Assembly: GCA_037957365.1 (NCBI GenBank)
Contig: JARHVA010003637.1
Span: forward strand, 1,412,001-1,476,000
Direction of reading: 5' to 3'
Source of the DNA: Torreya grandis
Taxonomy: Eukaryota; Streptophyta; Pinopsida; Cupressales; Taxaceae
DNA length: 64,000 nucleotides
Below the pieces are notes generated by a model. It did no database searches, was not told the origin of the DNA, and was given only the letters and a program-made list of their open reading frames with translations. Below are positions 51,135 to 63,660 of this stretch, piece by piece; within the stretch, counting starts at the first letter, position 1, and the number at the start of each line of letters is the position of its first letter. A program made the position numbers and the translations under genes.

Positions 51135-51873
51135 AAAAATAATCAAACACACACACAAGAGCACTCAATTTCACATAAAAGGGGTCTAAGGAGACCACAA
51201 ACAAGGGGCATGTTCAAATATCACACACTCAAAGGAGAGGACATATTCAAATGTCTGAACACCAAAGAAATAACATGGAAGGCATTGAGGTACACAAACA
51301 AAGAACATGTTCAAATTTTCCCACAACATAAAAAAGATATCAAACAAGAAGTAAAGTGAATTAATCCATGTGATAAGATGAATAAGTGGAAGACAAAGAA
51401 CTAGCATAAGCATCTCATATTAGTCCCTACATACATTTGTTATGAAAATGTCTTGTAATATAGTATATCTAGCACATTGTGTAAGATATAAGAATGAGTA
51501 TGCACATGTGTAATAATTATTAGATAATCTCAACATGATAATGGAGATTTATCATAAAATAATAGAACTTGTATTTATCATGATGAATATAAGTATGATT
51601 ACCCAAATGTAGTGTGTCATGCAAGTATAATAAAGGTCCAACATCTATATATACATTTATAATGGATCTAGTGTATACTTGTATCATACTCAAGTAATTT
51701 TGAAACATATGTGTGTATAAAAAGGTAATGATATGCTATTTAATAACATAATGTTAAAAACATATGCAAAAACTAGTGAACATGTGAATGCTAAATATTT
51801 TTGTATTTTGATTTATTTGAATATATTTAAATTTTATTTATTTTTTAAATTTTGTAATTTTATAATGAGAATG
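51135..51873. other. AT-rich spacer, nothing recognised
   Basis: Flank between L3 and element C. The minus-strand frames here (51413-51186, 51708-51520) have no family features. Confidence 0.45.
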
Positions 51874-53130
51874 TGTAGACACCAATTTTGGTACAAGTAC
51901 ACATATTTCTAGTCTTCTTATATATATATATACCTTTTCACTGAGAATTAGACATTTAGTCACGTGATCTCTCATAGACCTCTTTGGTTCCATCTTATCT
52001 CACCTGATTTACCTACCCCTTGGGAATATGTGTTATGTTTTTTTATCTTCATCTAATGTATGTTAGGGATCCTTCCCTTTTATGCCTATTTTTTTAATGT
52101 TTATATCCCTTGGACACATACATCCAACCTAGACACTAGCATTAATGGTAGTGTCCAACTTCGATACAACTATCTATGCTTAACTTTTTTATATTTTTCC
52201 ATATTTTTCACTCTGTGATCATTCTATTATCCCTCTTTTCCCATATTATGGTCATATTTTGACATGTCACTAAGTTCTAATTCAAATTCAAAATGTTATT
52301 ACATATACAAAGGCTATATGTTAATTAGTGTATCTTCTAATTTGATGAGGAAACTATCCAATTAGAAAGTATTATTTATTTCAAGCTATCAAAATACACT
52401 AAAAATTTGAATCAAATATTTGAAGCATTCAAAATTTCAAATATGTTATTGTATCACTTGTACCAAGAGTTGATAGGAGAAAGAACATATGGTTACACTA
52501 TTACAATTTCACACACATGCATAAGAGGGATAACTACATGAAAGTCTAAGGTTCTCTTAGTAGTATTGGCTATGTAGGTAACACTTAGAAATAAAATAAG
52601 GCTATTATGGCTAGCTCGATTCATGTTACTAACCCCTTTTTACTGGGTTGCAAGAGGCACAATAAAAAGCTTATTATATATATTTGGCACATAGGTAGAC
52701 ATAACAATAGGCATAGAATAATTACATAGGGGTAATCATAGGCTTGTTAAAAATTGTAAGTCACTCATGTGTATATATCTCACTAGACACTTACATTGGG
52801 ATTGGTCATAAACATCAACATTACTATCCCTAGTTGACTATACTTTTGAAAGTCAAAAAAGTCACAATATAGAATGAATAAAGTCCAGATATCTAAGATG
52901 ACCTTTTAATGATTCATGATCACTACCATATTATAGAATATAATAAAAAAAAAGATACACTTTTTTATCCCTTACTTGCATAGTACTTACTATATTTATT
53001 TCACATGCCTAAATAAGATATATTATCAAAATACTATATCACATTTTTTAAACCTAAATAGTAATTGATTAGCATTTAAATAGTTTTATTTCTTATATGT
53101 TTCTCTTATTAATCCAAAATCATTAAACCA
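51874..53130 (+). repeat. 5' LTR of element C
   Basis: TGTAGACACC to CATTAAACCA. It aligns with 60278-61508 from end to end. Carries the 24-bp near-palindrome GACACTAGCATTAATGGTAG... at 52132-52155. Confidence 0.9.
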
Positions 53131-53500
53131 TTTTCTTAACCCATCTTATGTTTATTGAACCAAAACCCTAGTTTTCATATTAGGGTTCTTGACTAGTTTA
53201 AAAGTTCATCTCAGATTTCTAGATTTTACTTTTAGATCTGATTTATCTCACTTATATGGGCATAGATTAGGAATTATTAGTTACATTATTGTTTTAGTCC
53301 TCTTGGTTGTGTTCTTGGTATTCATTTTAAATTAATTTTTAACCTTTGATCATTTATTAATAGAAGGTTGTCTGTGTAAGATTAATTAGGATCATTTGTT
53401 TAATCCACTTGATGAACAATGTATTGCATATACAGACCTAGAAGAACACCAAAAATAATATAAAGCCACTTTTTCTTACAACTATGATAATTAAATATCT
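53131..53500 (+). other. Leader of element C
   Basis: Untranslated sequence after the LTR. I see no convincing primer binding site. Confidence 0.4.
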
Positions 53501-55990
53501 AATGATGAAAATACAAATATAAATGATCAAAATAGTGATAATGACATTTATTCTTATGATTTTGAATGTAGTGGTATCCCTCTTGAATATGACACCTCTC
53601 ATATTAATTTATTTTTTGATACTATAAAGCTAAAAAATATGCAAAATGATACCATTCCTAATGTTAAAAATCAAACTATTTCATCCATACCCTATTTAGT
53701 TATTTCAACAAGTGAGTGTGAGTCTTCCCTTTCTAATGTTGTAAAAGTCAAAAGAATTGAGTGTTACTCCACTATCCCTCATAATGAAAATATTGATGAA
53801 ATAAAGTGTGTCTCCCCTTACCCAAATAAGGCTAGTTTTGAAAATTCCATTCTTTCTTTTCATGATTTAAATAAACATACTCAACTTTATTCTTCCCCTC
53901 TAATTTTTGAGGAACAAATTACATGTCCCATATCTCCCATTGTGTTATTAAATTAAATAATGAGAGTAAAAATGAAAGTGCTAAGGAAATACTCATAAAA
54001 CATGCATTATTTAGGGACAAAAAAAAAGTCCCAAATATATTTTGTCTCTTTTGCAAAGGTCAAATCACTTAAATTCAAACAACAAAAAACCATGTTTCCC
54101 AAAGGTTTCCTAATGAAATAATTTCCTAAGACAAATAAAAAGGATGCAAATGATAGCTATGTCAATATTCCTTTCTCACATAACAATGATGAACCTAAAG
54201 TATAAAGTTATTAATTACTCCTATTTATATAATATGTGATACTAAAAACAAAATTGAAAGTGACATCCTTACATTTATTAATGTGGTACATAATATAAAA
54301 AATGTTTCTTCCCTTTCCTCCTTTAAATTTTCTTCTCAATAGGCGAGTGTGCTTAAAAATGAAATTATCCATCCTACTCCTCTACTATGTCATGAAATTC
54401 AAATCAATGTATCACCTTGAAATGATAAAAATATTAAACTTTGTGATATTCCATAAGATATACCTACATATTTAGACATGGGTGTTCCTTTACAAAACAT
54501 TGAAAAATCATGCAAGGAGCCTATTTTAGAGGATGATCAAGAGTCCATCATTCCTATGTTCTATACAAATGGTAGTTTACAACCACTAAAAAAATCCTCA
54601 ACGTATTCATATGGTATTTTATATATTATGACCATCATTAGATATTTAAAATAACAATTCAATACTCTTAAATTGCAAGTTTCTTCTCATGAAGCTATTT
54701 TTGAGGATAACACATTAATAAAATAACCTATTTCGAGGGATGTGTTTGAATATACTTATCCCTCAAACTTCATTATGCATAAGTTCTCCTTTTATGGTCA
54801 AATGGATCCTACTATTCAATTATAACAATATAGACACCTTTTAAACATTGGGCCTAAAATGAAAGCTTTCTCTCAAAGGATTTTTATCTCAACTTAACTC
54901 AAAGGACTCTTAATTGGTTTTATACTCTATCAAATGGTTCATTATCAACTTTAAAACAACTTAAATATGTATTTATATCATATTTTCATTAGTATACCTT
55001 ACCCAAATTACTATTGGATCATTTTAAAACACTGACACTAATAGAAAATGAGCCTACATAATATTATGTTATTCATTTTGAGCCTATACAAGATTATGTT
55101 ATTAGATTTAAGAATGTTTTATACTCCTTAAATTGTACAACCTCAAATTTGGAAATCCAATTTATATTTAGTAAAGGGATTCTTTTTCCACTAAGAGAAA
55201 GAGAATTACATTTTACTTCATTCAAGATCTTATATTGGGATGTACACAAATATGCATGAACTCAAATTAATACACAAAGTAAGTTGCCCATTTATCCATT
55301 CAAACCCAAACATGGTAAAAATATTATTTCCAAGGTAAATAAACAAGTTTTAAAAATTATTGAACCACTTCAAAAGCCTTCTATATAACCCACCCAATAT
55401 GTCACAAAATAAAAAATAAAGGTATTGAACAAAGGAAAGGAACAAGCTTAAAAAAATCTCTCATAGCTAGACCATATACCACTACCAAATGGAAGCCTCT
55501 TCAATTTTATTAGTACCAAGATAGACCACATGACATATTATTAACTTTGTTGGATAAAAAAATGATCATACTCCCTCTTAATTCACATAACCCACCTCAT
55601 AAATTTGATAAGGCTAAAGGAAAACACTTTTGAACTTGTCATGGTATTAATGGTCATCGAGAAAATGAGTGTTTTACTCTCAAGGAAAAGATTATACAGT
55701 TAGTTGATTATAGAATCATTGTATATCAAAAAGACATGTCTAGACCTATTCCACATACTTATCCTAGAGGCATTTCTAATAAGGTCAAGACATCCCATGT
55801 TAATCCTCATGAGGAAAATGTGGTCCATCAACCTTCATAGATGATGAATTCTAGTAGAAGTCCATCTCCTAGTGTAATCTCTCCTACGACTAATATCTCC
55901 CAAAATAATACTACTAAGGAACCATTGGTTAATCAAGTCCTTCATAAAGAGACATGGGGAGAAGGTAAAACTCAATATTATATATGGATA
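53501..55990 (+). pseudogene. Element C gag with zinc knuckle
   Basis: Readable from about 53505 (DIYSYDFECSGIPLEYDTSH); the segment 53639-53956 is open. The capsid region is at about 54740-55200: FEYTYPSNFIMHKFSFYGQM, then RTLNWFYTLSNGSLSTLKQL, the WF-x-x-L-x-x-GS-x-x-x-x-x-L core of Ty3/gypsy gag. The knuckle at 55625-55673 reads TCHGINGHRENEC, followed by FTLKEKIIQLVDYRII, a typical Tat arrangement with a knuckle and a downstream LK-x-x-I-x-x-L-I/V helix. A stop replaces one residue just before the knuckle. Gag would have formed the particle. Confidence 0.75.
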
Positions 55991-56349
55991 CCTAAATAGA
56001 TACATACATATTCATAAGACATTTATAGAAATGCTTTAAAAATGATTACTAAAACACAATCTACAGTTCTATTTCCACACGATCATTACAATTAGGCTTT
56101 CTTATACCCATTTAAATTTCATTACATGTGGTGATTTATTTATTTCTAATATAATACATGAATTTTTAAAATAAACATGAATGTTACATAATTTACCAAA
56201 TCCTAACATACCATGGAAATATATGCAATTAAAAAACTATATAATTCCCAATAGAGAATTCAATAATTGAAAATCCATTCAACACCAAATAAAACCATGT
56301 GAACAATGTCATATATATAAACTGATACATTTTTATAATAATAAGCATA
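55991..56349. other. Spacer between gag and antisense frame of C
   Basis: AT-rich, no gene seen. Confidence 0.4.
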
Positions 56350-56795
56350 TCAATCATATGTTGGAGGCATATCACCCAGGGTATACTCCTCATCACTATC
56401 AACATCTACAAATCCATCACCTCTCAATGTAGATGTACCAAGATCAAATTTTAGTCCATATGTATGTGATAGCACATGTAATCTCTCCTTGAAAAAACCT
56501 AACCACTATAGTTTCTCCTCATGATCCCTTCTCAAAGAATCATAGTGATTAATTATCATCTACATAATCTCATTAGAACTCCACTAGGGGATTTCCCACC
56601 TATCTAGCTCCACATGTAACTCCTCATGATATATGGATATAATATGGTATACTGCCATAAATACCATAATAGGATTTAATAATGGTGCATGGGCATTGGC
56701 AATGTCAACTAATCTTCAAATAAATTCATCTCTATCTACATTCATAAGAACACTATGAGTGAGGGCTTGTATTGCCTAATCCACCATGGATGACC

Positions 56796-56838
56796 ACTCT
56801 TGGTTACCAACACACATTCAAGATATGACACCAATTAG
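56796..56838 (+). repeat. Left arm of 43-bp inverted repeat
   Basis: ACTCTTGGTTACCAACACAC... pairs with 56946-56987 with four mismatches. The two arms flank a TG microsatellite. Confidence 0.92.
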
Positions 56839-56840
56839 TG

Positions 56841-56841
<1 letters not shown>

Positions 56842-56932
<91 letters not shown>
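56842..56932. repeat. (TG)n microsatellite
   Basis: About 91 bp of TG, sitting between the two arms of an inverted repeat. Confidence 0.98.
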
Positions 56933-56934
<2 letters not shown>

Positions 56935-56945
56935 ATATGTGTCCC

Positions 56946-56985
56946 TAACTAGTGTCATATATTAAATGTGTGTTGGTAACCAAGA

Positions 56986-56987
<2 letters not shown>
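56946..56987 (-). repeat. Right arm of 43-bp inverted repeat
   Basis: Reverse complement of 56796-56838. The left arm is the original coding sequence of the PMD frame; this arm is the added copy. Confidence 0.92.

Positions 56988-56988
<1 letters not shown>

Positions 56989-57032
<44 letters not shown>
56989..57032. repeat. (TA)n microsatellite
   Basis: 44 bp of TA directly after the right arm. Confidence 0.97.
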
Positions 57033-57036
<4 letters not shown>

Positions 57037-58330
57037 CAAATAAAATACAAAACTTAAAACTATGGTACTCACATGTGGCCCTAATATCCACCTCATCTAC
57101 CGATGCTTATTTTATAGGAGCACCATCTCCTACCTCACCACCTATCTCTCCTTCACCACCACCCTATGCTATAGGAATGAAACCTAGGGCTGAAACTATA
57201 ATAAGAAATAATAAAGGACATTGGGATCCATCCCGCACTTTACATAATCATTAGTATAACCTACATCATCACTTTTAGCTAGGAAAACCATAGGATCTCA
57301 CTCATAACCTAAGCATAGGGCTAAATCTTTAGTAGTAATAGGTCTTGGCCTATAATGAGGCCTATGACCATTATTTTTCATCCAATACCATGGATATGGT
57401 GCTTAAGTCACTCTTTAATCTATCCCAAAATGATTCAAAACTCATTCATACTAAGCTAAACTCATAGGCACTAGAAAACTGATCAACTAACCACATACTA
57501 ATATAAACCCTTTGTAACTCATGTCCATCCTCAAGACACCAATAAATTTTTTTGTAAGGATTACATATAATTTGACTTGGAGATAACCTATCCAAAGTAT
57601 CCAATAATCCATCATGGTATGAATTATACCATGTGAGAATATATACCACTAAACAAACACCTATGGATGAGATCATCTAGGGAGAGGACCATAAACTACT
57701 TATACCACTGTGATATGCTCATAATCCAAAACATGAAATAGATTCATCACTCCAATACCCCCACCATGACTCTCTAATGTAAACCTATAGATATCCTTAA
57801 ATAAGAGTGATAGTACATTGCAACCCCATAAATACATAGTCTGATCAAGATCAATGTGATACACTACGTAATACATCTAATAATAAATACTATTATTCCC
57901 ATCCTCCATAGCCACAAATGATGCCAATAAAATAAAAATAAACTTTCATATCTATAAAACATCACCTCTAATAATGCTATCAAATTGCATCATGCTTCTA
58001 AACTCAAAATTAGGATCCCTCTAACTAGTAAAATATACATATGAATGTTAAATATAGCCTCAACTACCATCTTTGACAACCTAGACTCTCTCTCCCCTAA
58101 TCAGTAGTCAAAATTTTTGATACATGTCCTCTAAAGTGATGGTCATCTCACCAATAAGAAGCTAAAATTTACATGTATATGGATTCCACCTCTTAGATAG
58201 GGTTATGAGGAGGTGTATATCATATTATATTTATCCAAAATGGGCCATATGACCTAATCTCACCTGATCAATAACATCCTAATCAATTGCATCTAGACTT
58301 AGCTCTGTTAATGTTGAATAATGTCACCTA

Positions 58331-60260
58331 TGCTAAAAATCTCAAATATGAATATCATTATACAATCAAGAAAACAAAAATAAAAACCTATTAGTGATTA
58401 TATTTTGTTTCAAAAATATATAAATAAAAATTAATCACACATAAAATAAAAATACATTAGTGTCAGATGCTAACGTCTATGTAGGATAGAAGCATTAGCC
58501 ACTAACATCCATGTTGGATGAAAACATAAGATGCTAGCATGCAACTTTTGACACTTGAATTAAGGTGCCAATGTAAACATCTAAGACACCAATGTAATAA
58601 TCAAACCTCCTAATAAAAATCCCTAACAACACATTAGAATTTACAAATTTTATAAAAATCAAAATTACCAATAAAATGCAATCAACCTTACTAGCTTAGA
58701 GAAATATTGGCTAGCTAACACACTCTGAATAACATCAAATCACAATGGATGAGAGGATCTTCCACATGGAATTTTTCTTATCTAAAATTAAAGATAAAAT
58801 TCAAAAAACTTCAAAATTCATATGATTTCAAAATTTTATTACAATTCACCTAATATACCACTTTTGCACCAACTTCAAATCTGCATGTCTTGAGCTTCGA
58901 TTATCCAAATTTGAAACTGTAAGTTACATTAGGATCTAGAAAAAAAACCTTCCATATTATACCAAATTTTTAAACACTTAAAAATTTTGATAAATTTTTT
59001 TGATACACATATATTATACTAGATTCCAAATACTACCAAAAATAATGTTACAAATTATTGTCCACAATATTTTTAGAAAAATATCAAGTAAACTATATCA
59101 AGCACATCATTTGTTTCCTTTTTTATAAGAGATGAACAATGTGTACTACATCACCTCCTCCAAAAATTAGGGGAATATTAGTAGGGAAATATTTAAACAT
59201 ATTCTATATATAATAAAATATGGTTTTCACATTCTCAACATTTAGTAGGAGAATGCTTTGGAGGCATAGTCTCCACACCTATTCAACATCCCCATATTAC
59301 ATTGGGGACATGTTTTGGAAACATGTCCTCCACATTTTTACTTATTGTTATTTTTTATATTTTTCCATAAATAGTGGAGGAATTCCTTGGAAGCATGTTA
59401 TTCATAATTATATAGCTTATGAATTGGTAAAAATATACATAGTATATGACTAAAATTCATAATTATGGAAAAATTCTATACATTGGTACTATTTTATATA
59501 CACAATTTTATCATGAGACATATCTAAGGTGCATATGCTATGAAATATGTGCCTAATATTGAAAAATCCAAACTAGTTTTATATTCCAAAACTCTTTTAC
59601 AAACTATTACCGCAATAAAAAACTTTTACGTAATGATACCTTTATGTATTGATACTCCAGTCAAACTTTCATAGGTTGTATTGAGCCTTACCCATATAAA
59701 GTGGTTGTTATTATTTTTGGTGTGATTGGAGGGATTAATTCACCTAGTCTCACTAAGTTCTTAGGTAAACTTGATTACATCACTCACCCTATACTGAGCT
59801 ATACATATACATATATTTTACACTCAAGTTTTGCTCAATGGGTAAATATACTCTTGATAGTTTAAGCACCACCCTTCCTATTCCAATTTGGGGAAATGAT
59901 CACCTCTTGGCTCTCCCTACTCTAGGTATATCTCCACCAAGGTGTGACACACTTGACCACTTGTAGGCTTACTCATCTTCATAGATATAAGTTGGAATAG
60001 GTTGCAAGATCCATATCTTTACTATGTGACACATACATAGGTGTATGTTATCCATGCTCTTTTTTAATGATAATTTTTATTATTGATTACATATATATTA
60101 TATATGCTGATTTACTTTTTTGGCATATTCTTGGTTTCAGGTAATGTTCAAATGAAATATTAAAGAAATAATCAAGTGAATACAAGGTGTGTTATCCACA
60201 CAATAGTATGCATTTTCTTTTCCTTTAAACTAGTAATTCTAATTTTTATGCATTACTAGA
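58331..60260. other. Untranslated region before 3' LTR of C
   Basis: AT-rich. 58460-58620 holds two diverged copies of GCTAAC/ACTAACATC...GTTGGAT-like words. 59240-59415 is a 60-bp tandem repeat (listed separately). No gene seen. Confidence 0.5.
59240..59415. repeat. Three diverged 60-bp hairpin units
   Basis: GGAGAATGCTTTGGAGGCAT, GGACATGTTTTGGAAACATG and GGAGGAATTCCTTGGAAGCA recur at about 60-bp spacing. The middle unit forms a perfect 9-bp stem (GACATGTTT at 59307-59315, AAACATGTC at 59319-59327) with loop TGG. Confidence 0.65.
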
Positions 60261-60277
60261 TTAAAGGGGTGGGGAAA
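60258..60277 (+). promoter_or_regulatory. Polypurine tract of element C
   Basis: AGATTAAAGGGGTGGGGAAA lies immediately before the LTR start TGTAGACACC. Confidence 0.92.
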
Positions 60278-61508
60278 TGTAGACACCCATTTTGTTATAA
60301 ATACACATATTTATAGTCTTCTTGTATTTATATACATTTTCATATAGAATTACACATATAGTTACATGAACTCTTTTGGACCTCTTCACTTCCATCTTAT
60401 TTCACTTGATTTATCTATCCCTTAGGCCTATGTGATATGTTTGTTTATCTTCATCCAATATATGTCAAGGATCCCTACCTATTCTACATATTTTATTTAT
60501 TTTTTAGCCCCTAAACACTAGTGTCAATGTTAGTGTCCAACTTCAACACCAATATCCAAGCTTATCTTTTTTGATTTATGACCATTTCATTATCCCTCTT
60601 TGACCATCCTATGGTTATAATTTTGCATCTCACTAGGTTCTAATTTAAAATCAAAAGGTTCTTATATTTATAAATGTTATAGTCTAATAATCACATCTTC
60701 TAATTTGATAATGTAACTCTCTAATTAGAAATTACTATTTACTTTAAGCCATCAAATTTCACTATAGGACTAAATCAAATATCTAAAGTATTCAAAAGGT
60801 AAAATATATTATTACATCACTTGTACTAAGGGTTACTAGGACAAAGATCAAATAGTCACACTATTACAATTCCACACATATGCATAAGAGAGAGAACTAC
60901 ATACAAGTCTAAGGCCCTCTTAGTAATATTGGCTATGTAGGCATCACTTAGCAATAAAAAAAGGTTGTTATGGATAGCTCAAATCATGTTACTAACCACT
61001 TTTTACCAAATTATAAGAGGCATAATTCAAATGCAATAGGGATTCTTATTATTTGGATTTGGCACACAAATGGACATAAATTGAGGTATAGAATAATTAC
61101 ATGGGGGGAAGTGTAGGCCTGGTATAAATTTTAAGGCGTGCCTATGAATATCTCTCACTAAACAGTTATATCAAGATTGGTCTTAAGCATAGACATTATT
61201 ATCCATAGTGAATGCTACTATCCAAAATTAAAACATAGTCAAAATATAAAATGAATAAAGTTCATATCTCTAGGACATCATTGTGATGATTCCTAATCAA
61301 TGCCATAGTCTAGAATAGAATAATAAGAAAGATGCACTCTCATTATCCCTTAGTTACTTAGTACTTATTATATTTATTACACATTCCTAAATGATATATA
61401 TTGTTAAAATACTATAGCACATTGTTAAAACATGAACAATACTTGATTAGAATTCAAATAGTTTTATTGCTTATATATTTCTCTTACGAATCTAAAATCA
61501 TTAAAATA
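60278..61508 (+). repeat. 3' LTR of element C
   Basis: Matches 51874-53130. It ends CATTAAAATA, where the 5' copy has CATTAAACCA. The palindromic motif is at 60514-60537. Confidence 0.9.
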
Positions 61509-62139
61509 GAAGGATACCTAATGATCCCATCTAATGGATGTGAATATAATGCTCTATATTCATGAGTAAATATAACAAACTAATCATGTTGTGAATTATC
61601 ATGTATATGTGTCAAATATGGATTTGAAGAATCTATAACATTTTGACCTCATAGAACTATGTGGTTGTGAAGTAGTAGTATAAGTTGTAGTGTATTTTGG
61701 AACCCATTAATTAGTGATCTATGATTTTTTTGATGTAACAATAATTTTGGGTACTTTTAACCTTTCTAAAACATGTTTGTATTCTCTCAAAAAATGGTTG
61801 GGTTTTGTGAGTGTAGATGGGGACTCTATAGAGTCCACTATGTATCGATGATGAAATGACCTTTCAAGTATTGATTGCCTAAGAAAGGGGATATCCTTTT
61901 GATTACCCTTTCACTAAAATTAACCTTAATAGTTTGTATCATTATCACTCTTGGAATAATATTAACTTGTTATAGTTCATGCTCATACTGAATCCTTGAA
62001 ACTATAATAAAAGGCATGTGAACTATAGGTGGTACTATGTGTTGAAGTGTGCCAATAACCCCATCTAATGGGTTCCCATAATGTGATGGATGAGGATGTG
62101 CATTATATGCCATGGTTGTTCCTTATAATGATCTTATAA
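61509..62139. other. Flank of C, probably tail of fragment E
   Basis: AT-rich, no frame followed with confidence. It may be the Pro-rich gag tail of element E. Confidence 0.35.
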
Positions 62140-63660
62140 TGTATTTGTGAATATATTTTGGTCTTAATGGTCACCATGTTATGGTCCTAAATCCTTTGGA
62201 AAATCATCAAATGTGATATTTTCACTATCAATGAGATCTTGTATCTTGTGCTTCAACTTGAAACATCACTTTGTGAAATTCCTAGTACATTAGTGATAGT
62301 CACAATAATCATTTACATCATATCACTTTGGTATAGGTTGAATCATATCAACATCTAAAGGAAGAGGGAGAAATATGAGATGGCACTCCACTAGCTTCTT
62401 AAGGAGAGAAGCTAGAGACTCAAGTAATCATGTAAATTTTATCTTAGCTACATTGGATAAGATGAACTAATTAGGTTTTTATAACACTATATTCAACATT
62501 TTTATTGCTTCCTTATTATTTTTTGGAGGTTTTACCTTGTATCTTAGTTTCATATGAAACTTCGTATTTAATGTAGTTAGTGTGTTGGATACATACTTAA
62601 GATTTTTAAATGCAATGAGTGATCCAAAACTTGAAATCTTTGGTTAAAATATAATTCAAAAATAAGAAAAAAATAATTCAAATAATGCTATCTCTGAAAA
62701 GAGATGTTTTATTGATCAAAATTACAGACCCAAACATATGCCTATCTCTGAGAAGAAATGGTTGATTTCCATTTCAGGTTACATATTCATTTATACATGT
62801 TTTGAAGGTGTGAGGAGGATGTGTAAGGTCACAAATCTTGAGGGAGATTAAGTGGTTTGACTTCCATGATTTACAATAATATAGAATTTGAGGAATTACT
62901 AATTTTAGATTGTACTACTAAAATTGAAATTTGGGGCATTTTCATTGGGTTTTCGAGGGTCAAAATTCAATGATAAAATATAATTAAATATCACAAAGTT
63001 ACCCTCATTATTATCTTTCCAACGGTTCAAACGGTGAGTCAATTAGAGCTATAGTGTAAAATTTATGGCTCCCGAAAGTTCTGCCATCAATTAGGGTGGA
63101 CCCATCACCCGAATTGTCATCTGAATTGTTGCTCAGATCAATGAGTTTCATTTCTCGATCTTGAATAATATGGCATAAGTAATAAAATTATTTAAACTTA
63201 TTGAATACAATATACTTATGTAGTAAGGTAAGAAAACTTTGTTTAAATATATCTTTAACATCTTTATTTGCCATTAGATTTGTCATTTTTGCTTACATTA
63301 TCTTTTACCTCAAAACATATTCATTAATAGGCTCATTGGTTCCTTGTTTGATTTTTATAATTTGTGCATAAGACATATTTTTAGTAATGTTGATAAATAA
63401 ATGTTCTATATTTTTATCTAATATAGGCTTGAATGTTTTTACTAATTGTAATGGTAGATCATAGAAACATCTCAAAACATGGTCCTTTAGGCTTATTGGA
63501 AATAATTCTATCAAAAATTTATCATTAGAAGCATAAGAATGACATGTTACATATAAATATTGGAGATGTTGTTCAATATCACCCTTACCATCAAAAGAGT
63601 GAACTTGGGTTCTATAAAACTAGTTGTATAAGGGTGTAAATATATCTTAAGTGAAATGGG
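62140..63660 (-). pseudogene. Element E: Tat-type gypsy gag fragment
   Basis: The minus strand reads FDGKGDIEQHLQYLYVTCHS near 63590-63530, then LIELFPISLKDHVLRCFYDL, NITKNMSYAQIIKIKQGTNE and INEYVLR (open 63514-63305). These are the capsid blocks of Ty3/gypsy gag (F-DGKGDP opening, LFP-x-SLK-x-x-A-LRWF, then L-x-x-x-KQ-x-x-NE-x-x-x-EY). Lower down, about 62370-62180, PLDVDMIQPIPK, NDYCDYH and CFKLKHKIQDLIDSENITFD form the Tat knuckle and its following helix, with one Cys/Gly pair decayed. No pol follows before 61509. The other end is beyond the window. Confidence 0.75.

Larger units (their letters stand above)
56350..58330 (-). pseudogene. Antisense plant-mobile-domain-like frame in element C
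   Basis: The minus strand reads RWNPYTCKF, GEMTITLEDMYQKF near 58170-58130 (W-x-P-x-T-x-F, then GE-x-TITLEDM of the PMD family). Further on are YLWGCNVLSLLFKDIYRFTL near 57830 (the WG-x-x-VL-x-x-L-Y block) and, past an inserted inverted repeat and microsatellite, VGNQEWSSMVD, RLVDIANAHAPLLNPIMVFM and HEELHVELDRWEIP. It ends DVDSDEEYTLGDMPPT near 56355. The C-terminal third is the best preserved piece of protein in the window. It lies against gag and before the 3' LTR, as in element B. Function in the element unknown. Confidence 0.7.
51874..61508 (+). mobile_element. Element C: Tat-like non-autonomous gypsy element
   Basis: 9,635 bp with direct LTRs of 1257 and 1231 bp starting TGTAGACACC. 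A strong purine tract precedes the 3' LTR. Flanking pentamers are GAATG (51869-51873) and GAAGG (61509-61513), a one-mismatch target duplication. The interior has gag with a Tat-type zinc knuckle in sense and a PMD frame in antisense. No RT, integrase or clear protease is visible. It is the same layout as element B. Confidence 0.85.

Noticed and set aside
56952..57254. Plus-strand open frame with Tyr-Ile repeats
   Set aside because: It runs through the TA microsatellite and opposite the antisense PMD frame.
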